From positions 1 to 6,437 of the forward strand of contig CASBQX010000273.1 of assembly GCA_949127925.1 (NCBI GenBank): DNA of 6,437 nt, given 5' to 3'. A program made the position numbers and the translations under genes. The number at the start of each line of letters is the position of its first letter. Position 1 is the stretch's first letter. The notes below the pieces were generated by a model. It was not told where the DNA came from. It worked only from the letters and a program-made list of their open reading frames with translations, and did not search any database. The stretch is from Synechococcales cyanobacterium PMM_0002. Its GTDB lineage: Bacteria; Cyanobacteriota; Cyanobacteriia; Elainellales; Elainellaceae. This document shows, piece after piece, positions 1 to 5,899 of the stretch.

Positions 1-692
1 ACCGCTTGAATCAGTTGGGGAATATTCTCCCAATTGGCTCCACTGCCAATAAAAACGGGCGTTCCTTTAGCGGCGGCAGTGGCTAGCTCTAGATCTTCTA
101 GGCTGGGGGGGCTACCCGTTGCCCAACCCGATAGGATAATTCCATCCGCCAAACCGCGCTCAATAGTTTCTTGAACAGCTGTGGTCAGATTGGGCGATCC
201 TAATGGGCGAGCATGTTTGACCAGCACATCGGCCAAAATCTTGACTTCGCTACCCAGTTCTCGGCGGTAGCGCATCAGGTCATGGGCTTGCCCTTCAATT
301 ACGCCTTGATCGGTTACCATCACGCCTGTAAGCACGTTGACCCGGATGAAGTGGGCGTTAGTGCAGGTGGCGATCGCCAGGGCGCTGCGGGCATCGTTGC
401 GCAGGACGTTAATCCCGACTGGTAGGGTAACTAAATGCATCAGCCGATTGACGACCAGAGTCATGGCGCTGACAACAGCTGGATCAACACAGTCTTTAGG
501 AAAAGGCGCATCAAAGAAATTTTCGACGATAATGCCATTGACCCCGCCAGAGGCAAGTGCCGTTGCTTCTTGCTCTGCCCGGTCTACAACTGCTTTGAGG
601 CTACCTCCCCACCGAGGAGACGTAGGAAGAGGCAGCAAATGAACAACCCCAATGATGGGACGATCAGTTTTAAATGTTTGCTTTAAGTCCAC
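1..692 (-). CDS. btpA: BtpA family protein (photosystem I biogenesis), 3' end cut by window edge
   Basis: Partial gene: the first 230 codons are present, open without interruption to the left edge; the family is usually about 270-290 residues, so only the C-terminal part is missing. The N-terminus carries the family hallmark PIIGVVHLLPLPTSPRW (residues 12-28), followed by GIIVENFFDAPF (53-64). Near the edge is TPVFIGSG (211-218), consistent with a phosphate-binding loop of a TIM barrel. BtpA is known in cyanobacteria as an extrinsic thylakoid protein needed for stable accumulation of photosystem I reaction-centre proteins; its biochemical activity is not established. The start is GTG at 690-692 (protein begins MDLKQTFKTDRP). 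A TGA lies in frame eight codons upstream and I see no ATG or better start between them; no clear Shine-Dalgarno precedes it. It lies 158 bp downstream of the nucleotidyltransferase gene on the same strand. Family identity is secure; the start is less so. Confidence 0.93.
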   Translation of the reverse strand, partial: MDLKQTFKTDRPIIGVVHLLPLPTSPRWGGSLKAVVDRAEQEATALASGGVNGIIVENFFDAPFPKDCVDPAVVSAMTLVVNRLMHLVTLPVGINVLRNDARSALAIATCTNAHFIRVNVLTGVMVTDQGVIEGQAHDLMRYRRELGSEVKILADVLVKHARPLGSPNLTTAVQETIERGLADGIILSGWATGSPPSLEDLELATAAAKGTPVFIGSGANWENIPQLIQA

Positions 693-720
693 TTGCCCAA
701 ATATCCGGACTCAATGACAC

Positions 721-757
721 CAAAAATGGCTTGCGAACGCTGGCGTCGCGTTAAGCC
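721..757 (-). terminator. Possible intrinsic terminator of the nucleotidyltransferase gene
   Basis: Read on the minus strand, arms GGCTT (753-757) and AAGCC (728-732) enclose an inner GC-rich stem (GCG/ACG pairing with CGT/CGC around a CCAG loop, with small bulges). It is followed directly by ATTTTTG (721-727). It sits about 95 bp past the nucleotidyltransferase stop and only about 30 bp before the btpA start. The stem is interrupted and the T-run is only five long, so it could equally be a weak terminator or attenuator in front of btpA. Confidence 0.35.
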
Positions 758-775
758 CTCAGCTCCACTCTAACA

Positions 776-816
776 GGAAAGGGGGTGGGGGAAGGATGCG
801 GGAGACGGGAGGAAGG
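776..816 (+). other. G-rich tract (potential G-quadruplex) in the spacer
   Basis: The plus strand has four G-runs of three or more: 781-785, 787-791, 800-802 and 807-809, with GG pairs at 811-812 and 815-816. Loops are 1, 8 and 4 bases. The minus strand, which is the sense strand for both flanking genes, is correspondingly C-rich and pyrimidine-rich. Together with the hairpin at 721-757 this accounts for most of the 158-bp spacer. Whether it folds is unknown. Confidence 0.4.
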
Positions 817-850
817 ATAAACAGGATGGTGCTGCTTTACTGGGGTTTGG

Positions 851-2167
851 CTATTTTTTGTGCTGAATCCAAATTTCGGCAAAGGTCAATGCGTCTTGGC
901 TGGTGCCAATCTTCCCTTCTGCTTGGGCTACCTGGAGGGCTTCTAGGAGTTGCCCAATGCAGGGGCCAGCGGGGATATGCAGGGTGGTCATTAGGTCGCA
1001 TCCTGTTAGCAGCGGTGAAGGATGGGCAATCGGATCGGTGGCGGTCAGAAACCGGCTGCAAAGAGGGGCGATCGCCTCCTGGTCTAGCCCTCGGGCGACG
1101 GCTAATACGGCCAGGGCAGGGAATGCGGCTCCGACGGCTTGGAAAAAGATATATTGATTTTTGCGAGAGGCTAAAAGCAGGTCGAGGGCTTCTACCTGGG
1201 GCAAGTATTTGAGTACCGTTAGCACAGACTGGACTTCGGCGCGGCTGTACTTTAAGCGCCACAGTTGGGCTTCTGCGGTCGGCAGATCAGAGTCCATCAG
1301 GCTAGCCAGCTTCGCAATTCGCAGCCAGCTTCGACCCAATCCAGATGCCTTTTGCTGATCTCGCAGCCAGCCCACGAGTTCTACGCTAAAGGCCGGACAG
1401 GATGCGGCAAGGGCGATCGCCGTTCGGTCAATATCGGCAATCTGCGCTAGTCCAGCGGCAGTCGCGCTCGGGAGCCAATGCTGCAACAACCCGTCTTCCC
1501 ACGCTAGCGCCAGAAATGGTGTCCCGTTGGCTGTGCCCAATAAATAGTTCAATTCGGACTGAACCCGCTCTGGAGCAATTTCGCGCAGTAAATCCGCTAA
1601 CTGACGAATTGTAGTTTGCGTATTGGGTTCTAGGATAAAGTCTAGCTGGGCGGCTTGTCGGTAAGCTCGCAGCAGCCGCAGCGGATCTTCCTTAAGATTT
1701 TCGGGGGCGATCATGCGGATTTGTCGCCGTTGCAGGTCACCATAGCCGTGGATCGGATCGAGCAACTGCTCAGAATGGGGGTTGTAGGCGATCGCATTGA
1801 CCGTAAAATCTCGCCGCTGCAAATCGGTCTCTAGGCTAGGCCCAACCTGCTGCGCAAAATCTACGGTGGCACGCTCAAACACCACTCGGGCAATCTGGCG
1901 TTCTGCATCTAGCAGCACAAAGCCAGCACTGTAATAGTTGGCGATCGCTTTTGCCGTTTGAACCGCTCCCTCCGGCAGCACAAAGTCTAGATCCAAATAA
2001 TCTGCCCGCCTGCCGAGTAAGGCATCGCGCACGTTCCCACCCACCAGATAAGCCGCTGGCGGTAACCACTTCAAGCTGAACGACCAAGTTTGGGGCGACA
2101 GCGCAGAAGCAACAATAGAACAATCGTGAGGCAGCGTGGGTTGCAAATCTAAACCGGCCTGAAACAT
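851..2167 (-). CDS. CCA-adding enzyme / poly(A) polymerase family tRNA nucleotidyltransferase
   Basis: Class II nucleotidyltransferase that adds all or part of the 3'-CCA to tRNA (CTP/ATP substrates, cytoplasmic), 438 residues from the chosen start. Visible motifs: YLVGGNVRDALLG (about 40-52) with the GG nucleotide-binding signature; catalytic DLD (D59, D61); RRDFTVNAIAY (118-128); LDPIHGYGDLQ (136-146); the base-recognition helix EDPLRLLRAYR (160-170). A helical RNA-binding region follows, and a C-terminal segment starting near LLTGCDLM (386-393) with GPCIGQLLEA (401-410) matches the family tail. The frame stays open to an ATG at 2317 (488 residues), but the extra 50 residues are not family-like and overlap the divergent promoter region, so I prefer ATG 2165-2167. 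Neither start has a strong Shine-Dalgarno. Some cyanobacteria split this job between CC-adding and A-adding enzymes; which activity this protein has cannot be read from the sequence, so no symbol is given. Confidence 0.9.
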   Translation of the reverse strand: MFQAGLDLQPTLPHDCSIVASALSPQTWSFSLKWLPPAAYLVGGNVRDALLGRRADYLDLDFVLPEGAVQTAKAIANYYSAGFVLLDAERQIARVVFERATVDFAQQVGPSLETDLQRRDFTVNAIAYNPHSEQLLDPIHGYGDLQRRQIRMIAPENLKEDPLRLLRAYRQAAQLDFILEPNTQTTIRQLADLLREIAPERVQSELNYLLGTANGTPFLALAWEDGLLQHWLPSATAAGLAQIADIDRTAIALAASCPAFSVELVGWLRDQQKASGLGRSWLRIAKLASLMDSDLPTAEAQLWRLKYSRAEVQSVLTVLKYLPQVEALDLLLASRKNQYIFFQAVGAAFPALAVLAVARGLDQEAIAPLCSRFLTATDPIAHPSPLLTGCDLMTTLHIPAGPCIGQLLEALQVAQAEGKIGTSQDALTFAEIWIQHKK

Positions 2168-2189
2168 CTCGAAACATGTAGAAATACGG

Positions 2190-2258
2190 GTCAGCGGTGT
2201 GGCTTGCGGCCTAACGTTTTGTGTCCAGTTTTGTCGCTCACGGCAGATCACCGCTGAC
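2190..2258. repeat. 10-bp perfect inverted repeat in the divergent intergenic region
   Basis: GTCAGCGGTG (2190-2199) and CACCGCTGAC (2249-2258) are exact reverse complements separated by 49 bp. The nearer arm ends 22 bp before the preferred nucleotidyltransferase start. It could be a protein-binding dyad, a stem in that gene's leader RNA, or chance. The rest of the 251-bp intergenic stretch (2168-2418) shows no recognisable gene. Confidence 0.45.
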
Positions 2259-2354
2259 GACTGCCAAACAGCAGGTTGTACCCGCCCACTCAGTGCTGTT
2301 TTTTCATTTTGCAACATCCACTAAGGGCATTGCCTGTTTTGTTAAAACTTGCGC

Positions 2355-2360
2355 TAGATT
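2355..2360 (+). promoter_or_regulatory. Weak -10-like hexamer upstream of ycf34
   Basis: TAGATT matches the bacterial -10 consensus at four of six positions and lies 58 bp before the ycf34 start. The only -35-like hexamer near it (TTGCCT, 2330-2335) is 19 bp away, longer than ideal. This is a suggestion only. Confidence 0.2.
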
Positions 2361-2404
2361 AGCAGGAATAGAGCCATCTTTGCTCACTCGTTGGCTCAAG
2401 CTGC

Positions 2405-2410
2405 GGAGGA
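2405..2410 (+). promoter_or_regulatory. Shine-Dalgarno that fixes the ycf34 start
   Basis: GGAGGA, eight bases before ATG 2419. This is the strongest ribosome-binding site in the window and decides against the longer reading frame that opens at 2221. Confidence 0.8.
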
Positions 2411-2418
2411 ATCCTAGG

Positions 2419-2673
2419 ATGTGTATTTGTATCAACTGCCAATATGTAGACCGCTGCCTCACCTACAACGCAGTAGAACATCAGCATCAGCAACCTCACT
2501 TGACAGAATTTCCTGACTTTGAACCTACCGAGCCAACCATCAATGTGAATATTCGTCCCAGCGATACGGACGACACGATTGAGATGGAATGGGATGTAGT
2601 CGGCTGCCTGAGTTTTGTCGAAGAAAGGGGTAAATGGTCGCGGTTGCGGCCTGGGGAACTAGTGCCGACTTGA
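2419..2673 (+). CDS. ycf34: Ycf34 family protein
   Basis: An 84-residue protein conserved in cyanobacteria and some algal plastid genomes. The N-terminus has a compact cysteine motif: MCICINCQYVDRC, with cysteines at 2, 4, 7 and 13. The C-terminal half holds the family segments IEMEWDVVGC (about 55-64) and GKWSRLRPGELVPT (71-84). Length is typical and the gene is intact. From the literature I recall, the Synechocystis homologue binds an iron-sulphur cluster and its loss perturbs photosynthetic electron transport; the four clustered cysteines fit that. The start is ATG 2419-2421, preceded by a strong Shine-Dalgarno GGAGGA (2405-2410) with an 8-base spacer. The frame stays open upstream to an ATG at 2221, but that extension is not family-like and lacks such a site. 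The kinase gene follows 84 bp later on the same strand with no obvious terminator between, so co-transcription is possible. Confidence 0.93.
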   Translation: MCICINCQYVDRCLTYNAVEHQHQQPHLTEFPDFEPTEPTINVNIRPSDTDDTIEMEWDVVGCLSFVEERGKWSRLRPGELVPT

Positions 2674-2757
2674 GCGGGCTGCGACTTGGAAGAGGCAAAA
2701 TGGAGATGGTGCCATCCTTTAGCCCTTCATTATGATTGCTGCGTGATCGCTGCCTGC

Positions 2758-4884
2758 ATGACCTACTGTTTGAACCCGACGTGCCAGAACCCTACCAATC
2801 CGGATGACGCTCTGTTCTGCCAAAAGTGTGGCACGAAGCTGCGATTGGGCGATCGCTACCGCGCGTTGGCGGTGATTGGGCAAGGCGGCTTTGGCCGAAC
2901 GTTTTTGGCCGTGGATGAACAGCATCCGGACTGCCTCAAGCTGGAAGCAGCTGATTTGCCTGAAGGGTCGAAAGCTCCAGCGGCGCTGTCTTTGAGCCGA
3001 GCCGATGCATTGACCCACCTAAAAATTGAAATTCCTCCGGCAGCGTTGTGTGTGATCAAGCAGTTTCTGCCGTTGGGGCAGGGAGACCCGCGCAAAGCCA
3101 TGGAGCTGTTCCGCCAAGAAGCCGAGCGGCTAGACTGCCTAGGGCAACATCCTCAAATTCCTCGGTTGTTAGCTCACTTTGAGCAAACCGACGGCCAATA
3201 TCTGATCCAAGAATTTATCGACGGACGTAATCTGGATGAACTGCTAGCGGCCAAAGGTGCCTTCAACGAAACTCAAATCCGGCACCTGCTCAATAGCCTG
3301 CTACCGGTACTGGACTTTATTCACAGCCAGAGCGTGATTCATCGTGATATTAAACCAGAAAATATTATTTTGGGGACTGTAAACGCAGAGGCCAAGGCAG
3401 ATGATGCTAGAGAGAAAGATATTTCACCGTCTCAAGCCCTTTCCTCTGCGCCCCCTGCCCTTCCGGTTCTGCCTGCTCCCGCTCCTGCGTCCCTCTTCCT
3501 AGTAGACTTTGGCGCTTCCAAATATGCCAGCACAACTGCCTTAGCGCGGACGGGCACCATGATTGGCAGTGCGGGCTATGCGGCTCCTGAGCAGGTGATG
3601 GGCAAGGCCGATTTTGCCAGTGATTTGTATAGCTTGGGCGTTACCTGCATCCATCTGCTGACGGCAACCCATCCGTTTGACTTGTATTCGGCTAGCGAAG
3701 ACGGGTGGGTGTGGCAAAACTACCTAACTCAGCCCGCTAGCGATCGCCTCAGCCAAATTCTCAACAAAATGCTGTGCCGGGCCACCAGCCAGCGCTACCA
3801 CACGGCCTCTGAGATCATGCGCGACCTCAAGCTCAAATCTACCCCGGTTGGTCGCACGGCTGCCCGCGTTCCCTTGGGGATGGCTAGCCGCCGAACAGCA
3901 CTGGCTCTGCGGGCAACAGAATCGCGCCTCATGCTCGCTCCCTCTACCCAAACTTGGCGCTGTGTTCGCGCGTTGACTGGGCACGAGGGTGTGGTCACCA
4001 CTGTCGCCGTCAGCCCAGATGGGCTATTGCTGGCGAGTGGCAGCACCGATAAAACCATCAAGCTATGGAGCCTGGAAACTGGCGATTTGCTGCACACTTT
4101 TGGCGGGCGATCGCTGCGCCACCGAGGGCACAGCGATCGCATTAGCACCCTTGCCTTTAGCCCCGACAGCCTAGAGCTGATGAGCGGCAGCGACGACTGC
4201 ACTCTAAAGCAATGGGATATCAGCACGCGGCGGCTGATTCGTACCCTGTCTGGCCACAACTGGCTAGTCTCGTCGATATCAATTAGCCAAAACGGCCAGG
4301 TGTTTGCCAGTGGCGGCGGGGATGGCCAAATTAATTTGTGGAATTTGGAGACGGGAGAACGGTTGGCGACGTTGAGTAAGCATCGCGATCGCGTCAGTAC
4401 GCTGCGGCTCAGCCCTGACGGGCAAACCCTGGTGAGTGGCAGCTACGACAAGACCATCCGCCTTTGGGATCTGCGGGGCGATCGCCTGATTGACACGCTG
4501 CGAGGGCACAGCGACCGAATCAGTGCCCTCGTTCTCACGCCCGATTGGCAAACCTTAATCAGCGCAGGCTGGGATAAAACCCTGCGGTTTTGGCATCTGG
4601 GGCGTCAGGAACAGGGGCGATCGCTCCTGGCGCACAAAGATTTCATTACGTGCCTCGCCCTTGACCCGACTGGGACTTTGCTAGCCAGTGGCAGCGAAGA
4701 CAACCGAATTCGGCTGTGGGAACTGGCTCCCAATGATCAAGGGGTAGTTTGTCTGACGGCGCGTCCACTAACGCTACCGGGGTCTTGGTCGGTAACAGCG
4801 ATTGTTTTTAGCCCTGATGGGCAAAGTCTTGTCAGCAGCAGTGCCGATGAAACTGTCAGAATTTGGGTGAAAGATGAATCATGA
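2758..4884 (+). CDS. Ser/Thr protein kinase with N-terminal zinc ribbon and C-terminal WD40 propeller
   Basis: A 708-residue three-part protein. (1) Zinc ribbon: C4, C9, C21, C24 (CLNPTC then FCQKCG). (2) Hanks-type kinase: glycine loop IGQGGFGRT (40-48), VIK lysine K101, catalytic HRDIKPEN (195-202; D197, K199, N202), DFG (250-252), APE (276-278), SDLYSLG (288-294). All key catalytic residues are present, so it should be active. (3) Seven WD40 repeats at about 406-438, 456-488, 498-530, 541-572, 582-614, 625-656 and 676-704, enough for one closed propeller, presumably for partner binding. No transmembrane segment is apparent, so it is probably cytoplasmic. Two insertions are notable: about 40 residues between glycine loop and VIK lysine (about 56-96), and about 40 Ala/Pro-rich residues between the HRD loop and DFG (about 205-247). 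I chose ATG 2758 because cyanobacterial kinases of this type begin just before the first zinc-ribbon cysteine; in-frame GTG 2743 and TTG 2686 are alternatives. No clear Shine-Dalgarno. Substrates are unknown. Confidence 0.93.
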   Translation: MTYCLNPTCQNPTNPDDALFCQKCGTKLRLGDRYRALAVIGQGGFGRTFLAVDEQHPDCLKLEAADLPEGSKAPAALSLSRADALTHLKIEIPPAALCVIKQFLPLGQGDPRKAMELFRQEAERLDCLGQHPQIPRLLAHFEQTDGQYLIQEFIDGRNLDELLAAKGAFNETQIRHLLNSLLPVLDFIHSQSVIHRDIKPENIILGTVNAEAKADDAREKDISPSQALSSAPPALPVLPAPAPASLFLVDFGASKYASTTALARTGTMIGSAGYAAPEQVMGKADFASDLYSLGVTCIHLLTATHPFDLYSASEDGWVWQNYLTQPASDRLSQILNKMLCRATSQRYHTASEIMRDLKLKSTPVGRTAARVPLGMASRRTALALRATESRLMLAPSTQTWRCVRALTGHEGVVTTVAVSPDGLLLASGSTDKTIKLWSLETGDLLHTFGGRSLRHRGHSDRISTLAFSPDSLELMSGSDDCTLKQWDISTRRLIRTLSGHNWLVSSISISQNGQVFASGGGDGQINLWNLETGERLATLSKHRDRVSTLRLSPDGQTLVSGSYDKTIRLWDLRGDRLIDTLRGHSDRISALVLTPDWQTLISAGWDKTLRFWHLGRQEQGRSLLAHKDFITCLALDPTGTLLASGSEDNRIRLWELAPNDQGVVCLTARPLTLPGSWSVTAIVFSPDGQSLVSSSADETVRIWVKDES
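4123..4514 (+). repeat. 14-bp exact repeat between WD40 blades 2 and 5
   Basis: CGAGGGCACAGCGA occurs at 4123-4136 and 4501-4514, in the same frame, encoding the start of RGHSDRIS in both blades. Just after it the copies differ only at synonymous positions for that motif: the first reads GAT CGC ATT AGC and includes a HIP1 site, the second GAC CGA ATC AGT and does not. This suggests blade duplication or gene conversion within the kinase gene. Confidence 0.6.
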
Positions 4885-5661
4885 ATCTGTTTGAATTGTT
4901 TGCAGCTGTAAAAACGACACCATTTGCTCTAGACCGCGCTGAATGCGGCGAGTGACCGTCATGGGGCTGACGCCAATCCGTTCCGCTACTTCCTTGCGAG
5001 AGAGGTCGCTGAAGAAAACAAATTCGATTGCGGCCCTTGTTTTATCTTCGAGTTGGTTGAGGGCGCGCTGTAGCTGTTGACGGTCTTCTTCGAGCCGCTG
5101 CATGGCCTGGTAGCGAGAATCGGGCAGCGTTTCGCCCAAGGTGATAGAAGAATCTAACTGTTGAACTGTCGCATCTAGGCTGAGCGGCAGGCGATTGCGG
5201 ACAGCAAGCCTAATTTCTCGCCATTCTTGAACATCAATCCCTAGTTCTTCGGCAATTTCGCTATCCATGGGTTGCCGTCCGCTCTCTTTAGCTAGCTCCA
5301 GCCGAACGCGTTGACCTTCTTTTTGTAAATCTTGCCAGCGCCGAGGGACTTTGACCGTGCTGCCGCGATCGCGCAAAAAGTGCAGCATTTCACCGCGAAT
5401 GTAGGGCACTGCAAATGAGCTGAATGCACATCCTTGAGCCGGATTAAAGCGCTCAATTGCCCGGATTAGACCCAAATAGCCAATTTGCTCTAGATCTTCA
5501 TACGGTTCGGCACATTGGTGGCTAACCCGATGAGCAATTTTACGAACCAATCCCGCGTTGAGCCGAACTAAGTGATTGCGAGTAGCAACGGAAGGATTCT
5601 GGTGATATGCCATCAACAGTTCCATACTGTGGGAACGAAGGGAGGATTGAGTGGCCGTCAT
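4879..5661 (-). CDS. sigF: RNA polymerase sigma factor, SigF (group 3) type
   Basis: A 260-residue sigma-70 family protein of the SigB/F/G class. Region 2 is very clear: YEDLEQIGYLGLIRAIERF (54-72), then FSSFAVPYIRGEMLHFLRD (80-98), covering core-polymerase and -10 recognition. Region 3 spans roughly 105-175 (VPRRWQ, DSEIAEELGI, LSLDATV). Region 4 has a helix-turn-helix at about 219-241 (DLSRKEVAERIGVSPMTVTR) for -35 recognition. Group 1/2 features (region 1.2, long region 3) are absent and length fits SigF. In Synechocystis SigF is required for pilus gene expression and phototactic motility; the same role here is inferred from family. Start ATG 5659-5661 gives the family length; ATG at codon 13 is an alternative, and neither has a clear Shine-Dalgarno. 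No anti-sigma or anti-anti-sigma gene is adjacent. Its stop overlaps that of the convergent kinase gene. Confidence 0.93.
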   Translation of the reverse strand: MTATQSSLRSHSMELLMAYHQNPSVATRNHLVRLNAGLVRKIAHRVSHQCAEPYEDLEQIGYLGLIRAIERFNPAQGCAFSSFAVPYIRGEMLHFLRDRGSTVKVPRRWQDLQKEGQRVRLELAKESGRQPMDSEIAEELGIDVQEWREIRLAVRNRLPLSLDATVQQLDSSITLGETLPDSRYQAMQRLEEDRQQLQRALNQLEDKTRAAIEFVFFSDLSRKEVAERIGVSPMTVTRRIQRGLEQMVSFLQLQTIQTDS

Positions 5662-5708
5662 TAGGGGATACCTAAGCTCTAGATTTAGGCTTATTGTCTG
5701 AGCTTACT

Positions 5709-5743
5709 GGGTATGAAACCATCGTTATTCCACGGGTATGAAA
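5709..5743. promoter_or_regulatory. Paired 10-bp direct repeats upstream of sigF
   Basis: GGGTATGAAA occurs exactly at 5709-5718 and 5734-5743, 25 bp apart start to start. On the sigF sense strand the motif reads TTTCATACCC, 48 to 82 bp before its ATG. Position and exactness suggest a binding site for a regulator, but no known operator is recognised. Confidence 0.35.
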
Positions 5744-5773
5744 GAGGGGCACTCGCAAAGGTTCAGCAGAAAT

Positions 5774-5815
5774 ACGGAGCTTTTCCTCCGTGAGAGACAG
5801 TCCGTAAGAGACGGA
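5774..5815. repeat. Two small hairpins and a 14-bp tandem repeat upstream of sigF
   Basis: ACGGAG (5774-5779) pairs with CTCCGT (5786-5791) around a 6-base loop, and TCCGT (5801-5805) pairs with ACGGA (5811-5815) around 5 bases. Superimposed is an abutting direct repeat, TCCGTGAGAGACAG (5787-5800) then TCCGTAAGAGACGG (5801-5814), with 12 of 14 bases identical. They may be leader-RNA structure or a regulator site. Confidence 0.4.
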
Positions 5816-5833
5816 AATATCGGTGTAGAGCAA

Positions 5834-5839
5834 GTTATA
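5834..5839 (-). promoter_or_regulatory. Isolated -10-like hexamer upstream of sigF
   Basis: On the minus strand this reads TATAAC, five of six to the -10 consensus, about 170 bp before the sigF start. No acceptable -35 hexamer lies 16-18 bp upstream, so it would need an activator or an alternative sigma factor, or is chance. Confidence 0.18.
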
Positions 5840-5899
5840 CGGTTTAGCCTTGGGTGGTAAGAGCGATCGCTATCTGAGTTAAATCCCTTAGAATCGAGG

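Noticed and set aside
213..642. Plus-strand open frames antisense to btpA
   Set aside because: They are shadows of a clear, intact btpA frame on the other strand and resemble no family.
837..1262. Frames of about 140 codons on both strands over the nucleotidyltransferase gene
   Set aside because: Both overlap a strong conserved gene in other frames; composition is arginine/serine/proline-rich, as expected of GC-rich shadow frames.
2168..2317. N-terminal extension of the nucleotidyltransferase to an ATG at 2317
   Set aside because: The extra 50 residues have no family resemblance, make the protein longer than usual and overlap the divergent control region; no good ribosome-binding site precedes the longer start.
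2221..2418. Upstream in-frame extension of ycf34
   Set aside because: Strong GGAGGA at the right distance before ATG 2419, and the family begins at the MCIC cysteine motif.
2686..2757. TTG start at 2686 or GTG start at 2743 for the kinase
   Set aside because: The added residues are not like known N-termini; the ATG at 2758 starts just before the first zinc-ribbon cysteine.
3795..4259. Minus-strand frame of 154 codons within the kinase gene
   Set aside because: Antisense to the kinase/WD40 coding region, no family resemblance, and explained by GC-rich codon use.
5686..5714. TAGGC followed by GGTA as a SigF-type promoter on the plus strand
   Set aside because: The spacing is longer than the 15-16 bases of the described motif and it points away from sigF, with no plus-strand gene to serve.
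5713..5860. Two plus-strand frames (ATG 5713, 26 codons; ATG 5738, 40 codons) upstream of sigF
   Set aside because: No Shine-Dalgarno, no recognisable sequence, and both begin inside the GGGTATGAAA repeats.
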